DNA from: JANNOG01 sp031398915
GTDB taxonomy: Bacteria; Actinomycetota; Actinomycetes; Actinomycetales; JBBAYJ01
NCBI GenBank assembly: GCA_031398915.1
Contig: JANNOG010000037.1
Span: 1-28,350 of the forward strand
Direction of reading: 5' to 3'
Length of the DNA: 28,350 nucleotides
Of the stretch, positions 6,609 to 14,273 are shown in pieces; the first letter of the stretch is position 1, and each line of letters begins with the position of its first letter. Made by a program: the position numbers and the translations under genes. The notes under the pieces are model-generated. The model did not search any database, was not told the origin of the DNA, and worked only from the letters and a program-made list of their open reading frames with translations.

Positions 6609-9297
6609 GTCCGGTCAACTCCCATGCGTCGTGCGACTCGTCGAGATCGATCTGATCTGGGCTAGTGGCGGACGCTACTGCGCCGGGCGGGGACTCACCA
6701 CGCAACTGCGACAGCATGCCTGCCAACTCGTCCTTGGTGACCAGGACGTCTCGCGCCTTGCTGCCCTCGCTGGGTCCGACGACACCCCGTGACTCCAACA
6801 GGTCCATCAGGCGCCCGGCCTTGGCGAATCCGACGCGAAGCTTGCGTTGCAGCATGGACGTCGACCCGAACTGGGTGGTGACGATCTGCTCGGCGGCAGC
6901 CAACAGCAGCTCGAGGTCGTCGCCGATATCCGCATCGATCTCACGTCGTTCGACGACGGCGACGATGTCGGGCCGGAAGCTCGGGGCGACCTGAGAACGC
7001 ACGTGGGCCACCACGCCTGCCACCTCGCCCTCGCCGACCCAGGCGCCTTGCACCCGCATCGGCTTGCTGGTCCCCATCGGCAGGAACAGCGCGTCGCCCT
7101 GGCCGATGAGCTTCTCGGCACCGGGCTGGTCGAGGACCACTCGAGAATCCGCCAGCGAACTGGTGGCGAACGCCAGTCGGCTGGGTACGTTCGCCTTGAT
7201 CAGGCCGGTGACGACGTCCACGCTGGGGCGCTGCGTCGCCAACACCAGGTGGATGCCGGCCGCTCGGGCCAACTGCGTGATCCGAACCACCGAGTCCTCG
7301 ACGTCGCGAGGCGCCACCATCATGAGGTCGGCGAGTTCGTCGACGATGACCAGCAGGTAGGGATAGGCGGTCATGGTCCGCTCCGAGCCCGGTGGCGCGG
7401 TCAGTCCTCCGGTGCGGACGGCACGGTTGAAGTCGTCGACGTGGCGGTACCCGAACGCGGCGAGGTCGTCGTAGCGGCGGTCCATCTCGCCGACCACCCA
7501 CTGCAGCGCCTCGGCTGCCCGCTTCGGGTTGGTGATGATCGGCGTGATGAGGTGGCCGACTCCCTCGTACGCCGTCAGCTCCACCCGCTTCGGGTCGACC
7601 AGGACCATGCGGACATCGTCCGGCGTGGACCGCATCAGGATGGACGTGATCATGCTGTTGATGAAGGACGACTTGCCGGCACCAGTGGCACCGGCGACCA
7701 GCAGGTGCGGCATCTTCGCCAGATTGGCGATGACGTAGCCGCCCTCCACGTCCTTGCCGACGCCTATCGCCAGTGGGTGCTCGTTGGTGCGAGCCACCTC
7801 CGAGCGCAGTACGTCCCCCAGGCTGACCGTCTCACGGTCGGTGTTGGGAATCTCGACCCCGATCGCCGACTTTCCAGGTATCGGAGACAGCATTCGAACA
7901 TCGGCGCTGGCCACGGCGTACGCGATGTTCCGGCCCAGAGCGATGACCCGCTCGACCTTGACTCCGGCACCGACCTCGACCTCGTAGCGGGTGACGGTGG
8001 GCCCTCGGGTGAATCCGGTGACCGTGGCGTCGACCTTGAACTGCTTGAGGACGTCGGTGAGGGCCGCCACGACGTGATCGTTGGCCGCCGTCCGCTCTCG
8101 GTGAGGTGGCCCCGCCACCAACAGAGCCGAATCCGGCAGCGAGTACTCCCCCTGACCCAGGGTGAGCTGTTCGCCGATCCGCGCGGGCTCCGGCGAACCG
8201 GCCGCGGTCGCGGTCGCCCTCGGGACGGCCACCGACGCAGCGGGCGCGTCGCCGCCCACGGGTGTCGTGACACCGAGACCGGGAGCCGTGTCGCCGGAAG
8301 GCGATGCCTCGTCCAGTGAGGCATCTGCAGGTCCGGTGTCGGCGGGTCCGGTGTCGGCGGACGACGCGGATGAGATGTCGAAGGGTTCGCGTTCGGCCCG
8401 TAGGTCGAATCGGCCGGTGGGGTCGGGTTGGACCACTGCAGCCTGTTCAAAGGGCTGGTCCCCCCCCTCACTGTCGAGCGGGTGATCGCCGACGAGCAGA
8501 TCGTGCTCGCCACCCCTGGCCCGCGCCGTCGCGGACCTGATCCGCTGGGCCACGGCGTGGATCGGGGTCGCAGTCGTCACCAGCACACCGGCGCCTGCCA
8601 GCGCAATCAGCAGCGGGGCCGTCAGCCAGACGGAGACAGCGGCCTCCACCGGGTCGGCGATCAGGAATCCGACGAATCCGCCGCCTCTTGCCACGTCGTC
8701 GAGGGACGGACTCGGAAGCCCCGCCGCGAGGTGGCACAACCCGGCGGCAGCCGAGATCACCAGGCTGAGGCCGACGGCGATTCGACCGTTCGACCCGACG
8801 GCCTCGGGATGACGGAACAGCCGGACCGCGAGTCCCGCGACCACGACCGGCATGACGACCGCCATCTGGCCGAGGGTGATGGCCAGCGTGGCTCGGACAC
8901 CGTCCAGAACTGCGCCCTCCAGCGGCAGCCACTCGGCCGCCATGAACACCACGGCGACGGCGACGACCAGCAGCGCCCACCCGTCGCGGCGCTGCGCCGG
9001 GTCGAGGTCAGTGGTGTGCCGGTGTACCGACCGGACGGCCATCCCGATAGCCCGGGCCGGAGCCAACGCGATCGCAGCGAGCACCCGCCACACGACCCCC
9101 CATTCGGAGTTGCTGGCGCGGGTATGCGCCGAGCGCCGACTACGACGGGTCCGGCCGGCAGCCGACGAGCCGGGCGACCCCTTCGATGCGCGTGCCCGCG
9201 CGGTCGATGTCGTTCGCGAGGCCACCGGGGTCCTTCGCGTGCCTGACCGAGCGCGGGGTGTGGCCCCGGTCGCGCGCGGCGACGACGAGTTGGGCAT
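6601..9297 (-). CDS. ftsK: FtsK/SpoIIIE DNA translocase
   Basis: An 898-aa septum-associated translocase that pumps chromosome ends through the closing septum. The N-terminus is basic and Ser/Thr/Arg-rich (about 1-65). Four hydrophobic helices follow (about 105-125, 138-160, 173-194, 222-246). A Pro/Ala/Asp-rich linker (about 270-400) leads to the motor: Walker A AGATGAGKSS with Lys542, Walker B with LLVIVDELADL, then the C-terminal winged-helix gamma domain (about 815-885), which reads polar DNA sequences. ATG 9297 is favoured over GTG 9306 because TACCGT lies 7 nt before it, the spacing seen at other starts here; GTG 9306 has GAGG 7 nt upstream and remains possible. A C8/G8 run at 8460-8467 in the linker is in frame. 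Confidence 0.95.
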   Translation of the reverse strand: MPNSSSPRATGATPRARSGTRRTPVASRTTSTARARASKGSPGSSAAGRTRRSRRSAHTRASNSEWGVVWRVLAAIALAPARAIGMAVRSVHRHTTDLDPAQRRDGWALLVVAVAVVFMAAEWLPLEGAVLDGVRATLAITLGQMAVVMPVVVAGLAVRLFRHPEAVGSNGRIAVGLSLVISAAAGLCHLAAGLPSPSLDDVARGGGFVGFLIADPVEAAVSVWLTAPLLIALAGAGVLVTTATPIHAVAQRIRSATARARGGEHDLLVGDHPLDSEGGDQPFEQAAVVQPDPTGRFDLRAEREPFDISSASSADTGPADTGPADASLDEASPSGDTAPGLGVTTPVGGDAPAASVAVPRATATAAGSPEPARIGEQLTLGQGEYSLPDSALLVAGPPHRERTAANDHVVAALTDVLKQFKVDATVTGFTRGPTVTRYEVEVGAGVKVERVIALGRNIAYAVASADVRMLSPIPGKSAIGVEIPNTDRETVSLGDVLRSEVARTNEHPLAIGVGKDVEGGYVIANLAKMPHLLVAGATGAGKSSFINSMITSILMRSTPDDVRMVLVDPKRVELTAYEGVGHLITPIITNPKRAAEALQWVVGEMDRRYDDLAAFGYRHVDDFNRAVRTGGLTAPPGSERTMTAYPYLLVIVDELADLMMVAPRDVEDSVVRITQLARAAGIHLVLATQRPSVDVVTGLIKANVPSRLAFATSSLADSRVVLDQPGAEKLIGQGDALFLPMGTSKPMRVQGAWVGEGEVAGVVAHVRSQVAPSFRPDIVAVVERREIDADIGDDLELLLAAAEQIVTTQFGSTSMLQRKLRVGFAKAGRLMDLLESRGVVGPSEGSKARDVLVTKDELAGMLSQLRGESPPGAVASATSPDQIDLDESHDAWELTGRD
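8303..8325. repeat. Perfect 8-bp inverted repeat inside the ftsK linker
   Basis: GATGCCTC (8303-8310) and GAGGCATC (8318-8325) are exact reverse complements around a 7-nt loop. They lie in the segment coding for the disordered linker of FtsK, four bases before an exact tandem repeat. They could form a hairpin in mRNA or single-stranded DNA. A chance palindrome in a low-constraint linker is also possible. Confidence 0.5.
8330..8359. repeat. Tandem 15-bp direct repeat in the ftsK linker
   Basis: Two exact copies of GGTCCGGTGTCGGCG (8330-8344 and 8345-8359) stand head to tail. Being 15 bp they keep frame and encode a repeated Ala-Asp-Thr-Gly-Pro pattern in the FtsK linker. This is the type of repeat that expands or contracts by replication slippage and would change linker length by five residues. 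Confidence 0.6.
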
Positions 9298-9304
9298 GTC
9301 GGCC

Positions 9305-9310
9305 ACGGTA
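9305..9310 (-). promoter_or_regulatory. Putative -10 element, leaderless ftsK start
   Basis: Minus-strand TACCGT is followed by 7 nt and then ATG 9297. This TANNNT hexamer spacing puts the transcription start at or next to the start codon. No convincing -35 is visible. Support comes from the same arrangement at thyX, dapA, ctaC and other genes here. Confidence 0.4.
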
Positions 9311-9347
9311 GGGCCTCATCTCGTCGAGACCGGGCAGTCCACGCCGG

Positions 9348-10247
9348 TCAGGAACGGTGGGTAAAGCCACTCACCGCCTCGATGTCGGGCATCAAGTCGG
9401 CCACCTCAGACGTCGTGGCCGGAACCAGAGGTAGGCGGACCATGGCCGACGGCAGCCGTCCCAGGGCATGCAGTGCGGCCTTGGCCGCGACCGCACCCGG
9501 CAGGCGAGTCATGACGGCGTCGACAGTGGGCTGGAGCCGGCGATGGATACGTATCGCCGAGGCGAGGTCGCCCCGGTCGAAGGCGTCGAAGAGCTGCCGG
9601 TACGCCACGGACGCGACGTGCGTGGTCACGCCCACCAGGCCGGCCCCGCCGATCGCCAGTTGGGGGAGCGTCGATGCGTCGTCGCCCGAGTACCAGGCCA
9701 GATCGACGCGGCACAGCACTCTGGTCGCCGCCGCGAGGTCGCCCTTCGCATCCTTGACGGCAATCACCCGAGGGTGCCCGGCGAGGGTGATGAGGGTGTC
9801 GGTGGTGAACTCGACCGCGCTGCGCGCCGGGATGTCGTAGAGCATGACCGGCACACCCGTGGCATCGGCGATCGCCATCACATGGGCGATCAGTCCTGCC
9901 TGGGTGGGACGCGAGTAGTAGGGCGCGACCAGCAGCAGCCCGTGGGCACCGGCCTTCTCGGCGGCTCTTGCCAATTCGATGCTGTGTGCGGTGTCGTTGG
10001 TTCCGACCCCGGCGACGACGCGGGCCCTCGATCCCACGGCATCGATGACGGTGCGCAGCAGCATGTCCTTCTCGACGTCGCTGGTCGTCGGCGCCTCGCC
10101 GGTGGTGCCACTGACCACGAGGCCGTCGTTGCCCTGGTCCACCAGGTATTCGGCCAACGCGGCGGCCGCCGCAAGATCGACGGACCCATCGGCGTGCATG
10201 GGCGTCACCATGGCGGTGAGAAGGGCCCCGAACGGACGCACAGGCAT
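9348..10247 (-). CDS. dapA: 4-hydroxy-tetrahydrodipicolinate synthase
   Basis: A 299-aa aldolase-type TIM barrel that condenses pyruvate with aspartate semialdehyde, the committed step to lysine and meso-diaminopimelate. Schiff-base Lys165 lies in VIAVKDAKGD, proton-relay Tyr137 in MLYDIPAR, and Thr48-Thr49 in SGTTGE: all expected catalytic residues are present. ATG 10247 follows the thyX stop by 14 bp and has no Shine-Dalgarno; instead TACCCT lies 6 nt upstream, suggesting its own leaderless promoter inside the gap. Upstream in-frame codons would run into thyX and lack family similarity. thyX-dapA linkage is standard in actinobacteria; the RNase J gene usually found next is absent and ftsK follows. 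Confidence 0.95.
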   Translation of the reverse strand: MPVRPFGALLTAMVTPMHADGSVDLAAAAALAEYLVDQGNDGLVVSGTTGEAPTTSDVEKDMLLRTVIDAVGSRARVVAGVGTNDTAHSIELARAAEKAGAHGLLLVAPYYSRPTQAGLIAHVMAIADATGVPVMLYDIPARSAVEFTTDTLITLAGHPRVIAVKDAKGDLAAATRVLCRVDLAWYSGDDASTLPQLAIGGAGLVGVTTHVASVAYRQLFDAFDRGDLASAIRIHRRLQPTVDAVMTRLPGAVAAKAALHALGRLPSAMVRLPLVPATTSEVADLMPDIEAVSGFTHRS

Positions 10248-10253
10248 GGCCGG

Positions 10254-10259
10254 AGGGTA
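10254..10259 (-). promoter_or_regulatory. Putative -10 element, leaderless dapA start
   Basis: Minus-strand TACCCT followed by 6 nt then ATG 10247, within the 14-bp thyX-dapA gap. There is no ribosome-binding site at this start, so dapA may be transcribed both from the thyX promoter and from this leaderless one. Confidence 0.42.
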
Positions 10260-10261
10260 CT

Positions 10262-11020
10262 TCAGGGCGAGACGCGGCCAGCGGCGACGAACGCCCCGTG
10301 AGTCAGTGGCATGAGCCCTGCCCACGACGCCTCCATCCGCTCGGCGACCATCTCGATCTCGCGCTGCGGATACGAGGGATAGGCGGACTCCGGGCTGGTG
10401 GTGCGCAACGACAACACGTTCATCAGCGATCGGGCGTTGATCGTCACGTACATGGAGGAGTAGATGGTGACGGGTAGCACCATTCGCGCCACCTCTCGGG
10501 CGACCCCGGCACCCAGCATGTTCTCGTACGCAGCGTAGGCGTCGACACACACCCGCCTGATGGAGTCCCCCACCAGCTGATGTTGTTCCGGGGTGCCGGG
10601 CACGAACTGGTAGGCGCCCGGCTTGCCCTGTTGCTGCAGGGCCCGGTCAGGTCCCGGGACGTAGAACACCGGTCGCAACTGCCGGTACCGCCCGGACTCC
10701 TCGTTGTAGGACGCGATCCGATGACGCATGAACTCGCGGAACACGAAGATCGGGGCGCTCACGTAGAACGTCATGACCGCGTGCTCGAACGGGCTGCCGT
10801 GACGATCTCTCATCAGATAGCGGATCAGGCCGATCGAAGACTCGGGGTCGGCGTCGACGTCGGCGAGGCTGGCCTCCCCCTTCGTCGACACCCGGGCGGC
10901 GAACAGGACGTCACTGTCCCGGGCACTTGCCTTGACCAGTTCGACGTCGACATCGGACCGGAACGTCAGGCCGGTTGCAGGAGCGGGCACGGTGCTCGCG
11001 GTGTCAGCGGTGGCAGTCAT
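10262..11020 (-). CDS. thyX: Flavin-dependent thymidylate synthase ThyX
   Basis: A 252-aa FAD-dependent enzyme that methylates dUMP to dTMP using methylene-tetrahydrofolate and NADPH. The ThyX signature RHR-x7-S is exact: Arg99-His100-Arg101 and Ser109 (RHRIASYNEES), followed by GRYRQL. The FAD/dUMP region SPFEHAVMTFYV and the C-terminal segment with NARSLMNVLSLR also match. ATG 11020 is chosen: TAGGCT lies 7 nt upstream and the extra six residues from GTG 11038 are not typical of the family. First of the thyX-dapA-ftsK run. A ThyA cannot be excluded elsewhere in the genome. Confidence 0.95.
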   Translation of the reverse strand: MTATADTASTVPAPATGLTFRSDVDVELVKASARDSDVLFAARVSTKGEASLADVDADPESSIGLIRYLMRDRHGSPFEHAVMTFYVSAPIFVFREFMRHRIASYNEESGRYRQLRPVFYVPGPDRALQQQGKPGAYQFVPGTPEQHQLVGDSIRRVCVDAYAAYENMLGAGVAREVARMVLPVTIYSSMYVTINARSLMNVLSLRTTSPESAYPSYPQREIEMVAERMEASWAGLMPLTHGAFVAAGRVSP

Positions 11021-11027
11021 CCGCGCG

Positions 11028-11033
11028 AGCCTA
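11028..11033 (-). promoter_or_regulatory. Putative -10 element, leaderless thyX start
   Basis: Minus-strand TAGGCT, 7 nt, then ATG 11020. It fits TANNNT and places the transcription start at the ATG. No -35 stands out upstream. Confidence 0.42.
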
Positions 11034-11049
11034 GCCACCTGCGCGTCGT

Positions 11050-11063
11050 GGCCCGAGAGGGCC
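11050..11063 (-). terminator. Possible hairpin after ctaF
   Basis: GGCCC and GGGCC form a perfect 5-bp GC stem around a 4-nt loop in the 66-bp gap between the ctaF stop and thyX. Flanking GTCG/CGAC can extend the stem past a two-base bulge. There is no U-tract, so intrinsic termination is uncertain. Confidence 0.3.
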
Positions 11064-11086
11064 GACCGAGGAGCTGACGCCCGGGG

Positions 11087-11488
11087 CTAGTGCTGGAAGT
11101 CGCCGACGTAGTGCTCGAAGACCAGGCCGATCACCATGAGGCCGAACACGATGGCCCCGATGGCGAACAACCACGGCCCGACTGCCATCCCGAGGAACAG
11201 CAGGGCCGCACCACCGGCTGCGCCGATCGGCCACACGCTGCGTGGGTTGAAGAAACCGAGTTCGCCGGCACCGTCGGCGACCTCCGCCGAGCGATCGTCC
11301 TCCGGTCGGGCGTCGATCCGCTGGCCGACCAGGAAGAAGTACAGCCCGACCATGAGCGACAACCCACCGGTCAGCAGGAGGGCGGCGAACCCTACCGGCT
11401 CCTCCCAGGCGTTGAGCAGTCCGTACACGAAGGCAAGGGGAACGAAGAAGAACGTCCCGGACCCGAACACCCAGGTCTCGATCTTCAT
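11087..11488 (-). CDS. ctaF: Actinobacterial cytochrome c oxidase subunit IV (CtaF)
   Basis: A 133-aa small membrane subunit of the aa3-type oxidase, of the form found only in actinobacteria. Four hydrophobic stretches (about 8-25, 32-54, 88-104, 105-123) fit the family, as do the opening MKIETWVFG and the closing EHYVGDFQH. ATG 11488 overlaps the ctaD stop as ATGA and has AGGAAGG about 6 nt upstream, so it is translationally coupled. It completes the order ctaC-ctaD-ctaF. ctaE and the qcr genes are not in this window. Role is structural; no catalytic residues are expected. Confidence 0.9.
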   Translation of the reverse strand: MKIETWVFGSGTFFFVPLAFVYGLLNAWEEPVGFAALLLTGGLSLMVGLYFFLVGQRIDARPEDDRSAEVADGAGELGFFNPRSVWPIGAAGGAALLFLGMAVGPWLFAIGAIVFGLMVIGLVFEHYVGDFQH

Positions 11489-13290
11489 CGGGGCACCTTC
11501 CTGCCGTCGCCGACGTCGGCGCCGCCGTACAACTGGTCGAGGACATTGCTGTCGGCTTGGACGCGTTGCCCGGCTGCCACTTCGGGGTGGTGAAGGTCGA
11601 AGGCCGGTCGCTCCGAACGTATCCGTGGCAGCGAGGTGAAGTTGTGGCGAGGCGGCGGACAGCTGGTGGCCCATTCCAGGGAGGCGCCCCAGCCCCAGGG
11701 ATCATCCACGGTGACCTTGGGCGCTCGGGTCGCCGTGATGTAGACGTTCCAGAGGAACGGCAGCGTCGCGGCGCCCAGCAGGAACGCCCCGTACGTCGAC
11801 ACCTCGTTCAGAGTGGTGAACCCGTCCCCGATCCGGTAGTCCACGTACCGCCTGGGCATGCCGTCCACACCCAGCCAGTGCTGAACCAGGAAGGTGGTGT
11901 GGAAACCGACGAACGTCATCCAGAAGTGAATCTTGCCGAGCCGTTCGTCCAGCATCTTGCCCGTCATCTTCGGCCACCAGAAGTAGAACCCGGCGAACAT
12001 CGCGAAGACGACGGTCCCGAAGACGACGTAGTGGAAGTGAGCCACCACGAAGTATGTGTCAGACAGGTGGAAGTCCAGAGCCGGGGCGGCGAGGATGACC
12101 CCGGTGAGGCCGCCGAACAGGAAGGTGATCAAGAAGCCGATCGCCCACAACATGGGGGTTTCGAACGTGACCGAGCCGCGCCACATCGTGCCGATCCAGT
12201 TGAAGAACTTCACCCCGGTGGGCACCGCGATCAGCATGGTGAGGAACGCGAAGAAGGGAAGGAGGACCGCGCCCGTCACGTACATGTGGTGACCCCACAC
12301 ACCCACCGACAGGCCGGCGATGGCGATGGTCGCGAAAACGATGCCCTTGTACCCGAACAGTGGCTTGCGGCTGAACACCGGGAAGATCTCGCTCACTATT
12401 CCGAAGAACGGCAGCGCGATGATGTACACCTCGGGGTGACCGAAGAACCAGAACAGGTGCTGCCAGAGGATCGCTCCCCCGTTCTCGGCGGCGAACACCA
12501 CTGATCCGAGTTGCCGGTCGGAACCGAGCACCAGCAGGGCGGCCGCGAGGATCGGGAAGGCCATCAACACCAGCACGCTGGTGATCAAGGTGTTCCAGGT
12601 GAAGATGGGCATCCGGAACATGGTCATACCGGGTGCTCGCATGCACACGATCGTGGTCACGAAGTTGACCGCACCCAGGATCGTCCCGAAGCCGCCCAGG
12701 GCCAGGCCGAACACCCAGAAGTCCCCGCCCAGTCCGGGCGAGTAGTTCTCCGTCGACAGCGTGGTGTACGCGGTCCAACCGAATGCGGCGGCACCGCCCG
12801 GCAGCAGGAACCCCGACACGGCTATGAGGCCGCCGAACAGGTATAGCCAGTACGCGAAGGCATTGAGTCGCGGGAATGCGACGTCCGGTGCACCTATCTG
12901 GAGCGGGACCAGGACGTTGGCGAATCCGGCGAACAGGGGTGTCGCGAACAGCAGGAGCATGATCGTGCCGTGCATGGTGAACAGCTGGTTGTACGCCTCG
13001 TTACTGGGCAGGATCTGGCGACCGGGGTTGAACAGTTCTGCCCGGATGACCAACGCCATGACACCGGCGATGAGGAAGAACACGAACGACGAGATCAGGT
13101 AGAGGTAACCGATCTTCTTGTGATCGGTCGTCGTCAACCAGTCGGCGATGACCTTGCCACGATTGTTGGGACGGATGACGAGGAAGTCGTCGGTTCGGGC
13201 GCCGCCCACCCGGCTGCTCGTCACGTCAGGCAGCAACGTGTCCCCAGCGGTTCGGGTGAAACGTCCTGGCATTGCTGCGTCTGCTGCCAT
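11485..13290 (-). CDS. ctaD: Cytochrome c oxidase subunit I (aa3 type)
   Basis: A 601-aa catalytic subunit that reduces O2 at the haem a3-CuB centre and pumps protons. All ligands are present: His107 (MHGTIM) and His420 for haem a; His418 for haem a3 (AHFHYV); His285, His334 and His335 for CuB. Tyr289 is the His-Tyr cross-link partner and Glu287 the D-channel glutamate (FGHPEVYI), marking an A1-type oxidase. About twelve membrane helices are visible. The last ~70 residues are hydrophilic and face the cytoplasm, as in other actinobacteria. ATG 13290 shares one base with the ctaC stop (TGATG) and has GAAGGG upstream; GTG one codon earlier is an alternative. The long upstream open frame overlaps ctaC and is a shadow. 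Confidence 0.96.
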   Translation of the reverse strand: MAADAAMPGRFTRTAGDTLLPDVTSSRVGGARTDDFLVIRPNNRGKVIADWLTTTDHKKIGYLYLISSFVFFLIAGVMALVIRAELFNPGRQILPSNEAYNQLFTMHGTIMLLLFATPLFAGFANVLVPLQIGAPDVAFPRLNAFAYWLYLFGGLIAVSGFLLPGGAAAFGWTAYTTLSTENYSPGLGGDFWVFGLALGGFGTILGAVNFVTTIVCMRAPGMTMFRMPIFTWNTLITSVLVLMAFPILAAALLVLGSDRQLGSVVFAAENGGAILWQHLFWFFGHPEVYIIALPFFGIVSEIFPVFSRKPLFGYKGIVFATIAIAGLSVGVWGHHMYVTGAVLLPFFAFLTMLIAVPTGVKFFNWIGTMWRGSVTFETPMLWAIGFLITFLFGGLTGVILAAPALDFHLSDTYFVVAHFHYVVFGTVVFAMFAGFYFWWPKMTGKMLDERLGKIHFWMTFVGFHTTFLVQHWLGVDGMPRRYVDYRIGDGFTTLNEVSTYGAFLLGAATLPFLWNVYITATRAPKVTVDDPWGWGASLEWATSCPPPRHNFTSLPRIRSERPAFDLHHPEVAAGQRVQADSNVLDQLYGGADVGDGRKVPR

Positions 13291-14210
13291 CACTCGCTGC
13301 CCTTCTCGTTGCCACGGCCGGTGACCTCGCCACCGACGGCTCCAGGAATCACGTCGGAACGCCCGAGATCCACCGACAGCTGGCCGGTCTGCCCGGCCGC
13401 CGCCAGATCCTCGATGTGTCGATCGAACTCGTCTCGACTCACCACCTTGACGGTGAAGAGCATTTCTGCGTGGTTCTCGCCACACAGTTCCGCGCATCGC
13501 CCGACGAATGTGCCCTCGCGGGTGGGGGTGACCCGGAACTGGTTCTCCCGGCCCGGGATCGTGTCCATCTTGAACAGCCAGGCCGGAACGAAGAACGAGT
13601 GGTTGACATCGCGGGCGAACAGATGGAACTCGACCCGCTCGTCGACCGGTAACCACAGTTGCGGAATCCGCTCGTCCACCCCGGGCGCCTGGAGCTGAGC
13701 CTGTCGCCCCGTGACGTACACGTCTTCCTCGACGTAGTTGAAATCCCAGGACCATTGCTTGCCGATGACCTCGACCGTGTGTTGAGCAGGTGCGTCGCCG
13801 TCATCCAGGCTGAGGATCGCCGCCTGGTCACGGGCGGTGAAGTAGAACAGCACCGACACCATGACCAGCGGTACAGCCGTGTACATGATTTCCAGTGGGA
13901 CGTGATACCGGATCTGCGGCGGTGCGGGCTCGTCACTGCGGCGGCGGCGGTACGCGACCACCACCCACAACGTGAGACCCCACACCAGGACGCCGATCGC
14001 CAGAGCCGCAATCCACGACCCATTCCACAGCGCCGTGATCCGCCCGGTCTGGTCCGTCGCGTCCGTGCTCGCCTCCGGCAGGAACCCACGCTCGACGGAT
14101 TGCTGTGAACACGACGCCACCACGCCCGCCACAACAAGCGTCATGGCGGCCGCCGCGAGACGCCGCATAACGCGACTCGGCACGGCACCCAATCCCCTAC
14201 TCGTTCCCAC
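13290..14210 (-). CDS. ctaC: Cytochrome c oxidase subunit II, lipoprotein
   Basis: A 306-aa membrane-anchored subunit that takes electrons from cytochrome c through CuA. The N-terminus is a lipoprotein signal: RR, a hydrophobic core, and lipobox VASC with Cys34. Two transmembrane helices follow (about 64-87, 106-125), then a cupredoxin domain with CuA ligands His204, Cys239, Glu241, Cys243, His247 and Met250 (GRCAELCGENHAEM). The start is unresolved. GTG 14210 has TAACCT 6 nt upstream and could be leaderless, but codons 2-14 are A/T-ending more often than the rest. GTG 14183 and ATG 14168 give shorter signal peptides that are equally good. Divergent from the desulfurase-like gene. Confidence 0.93.
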   Translation of the reverse strand: MGTSRGLGAVPSRVMRRLAAAAMTLVVAGVVASCSQQSVERGFLPEASTDATDQTGRITALWNGSWIAALAIGVLVWGLTLWVVVAYRRRRSDEPAPPQIRYHVPLEIMYTAVPLVMVSVLFYFTARDQAAILSLDDGDAPAQHTVEVIGKQWSWDFNYVEEDVYVTGRQAQLQAPGVDERIPQLWLPVDERVEFHLFARDVNHSFFVPAWLFKMDTIPGRENQFRVTPTREGTFVGRCAELCGENHAEMLFTVKVVSRDEFDRHIEDLAAAGQTGQLSVDLGRSDVIPGAVGGEVTGRGNEKGSE

Positions 14211-14216
14211 AAGGGC

Positions 14217-14222
14217 AGGTTA
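14217..14222 (-). promoter_or_regulatory. Putative -10 element of the ctaCDF operon
   Basis: Minus-strand TAACCT, 6 nt, then GTG 14210. It would start transcription at that GTG, either leaderless or with a short leader to GTG 14183 or ATG 14168. It lies in the divergent region shared with the desulfurase-like gene. Confidence 0.4.
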
Positions 14223-14261
14223 GCGGGCGGGTCCGCTGCCCCCGTGGCGACCCTCGGCACG

Positions 14262-14267
14262 TACGTT
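14262..14267 (+). promoter_or_regulatory. Putative -10 element, leaderless start of the desulfurase-like gene
   Basis: TACGTT, 6 nt, then GTG 14274. It supports GTG 14274 over GTG 14244 as the start and lies about 40 bp from the divergent ctaC -10 element, so the two transcription units share a very short control region. Confidence 0.42.
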
Positions 14268-14273
14268 GACACC

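Noticed and set aside
6847..8319. 490-codon plus-strand open frame opposite ftsK
   Set aside because: Shadow of ftsK; no domain sequence, no ribosome site, Arg/Gly/Asp/His-rich composition.
8460..8467. C8 run in ftsK as a frameshift site
   Set aside because: The frame before and after is the FtsK frame (DSEGGDQPFEQ), with intact membrane and motor domains either side.
11557..12504. Long plus-strand open frame opposite ctaD
   Set aside because: Composition is rich in His, Gln, Arg and Glu as expected of an antisense shadow; ctaD has every ligand.
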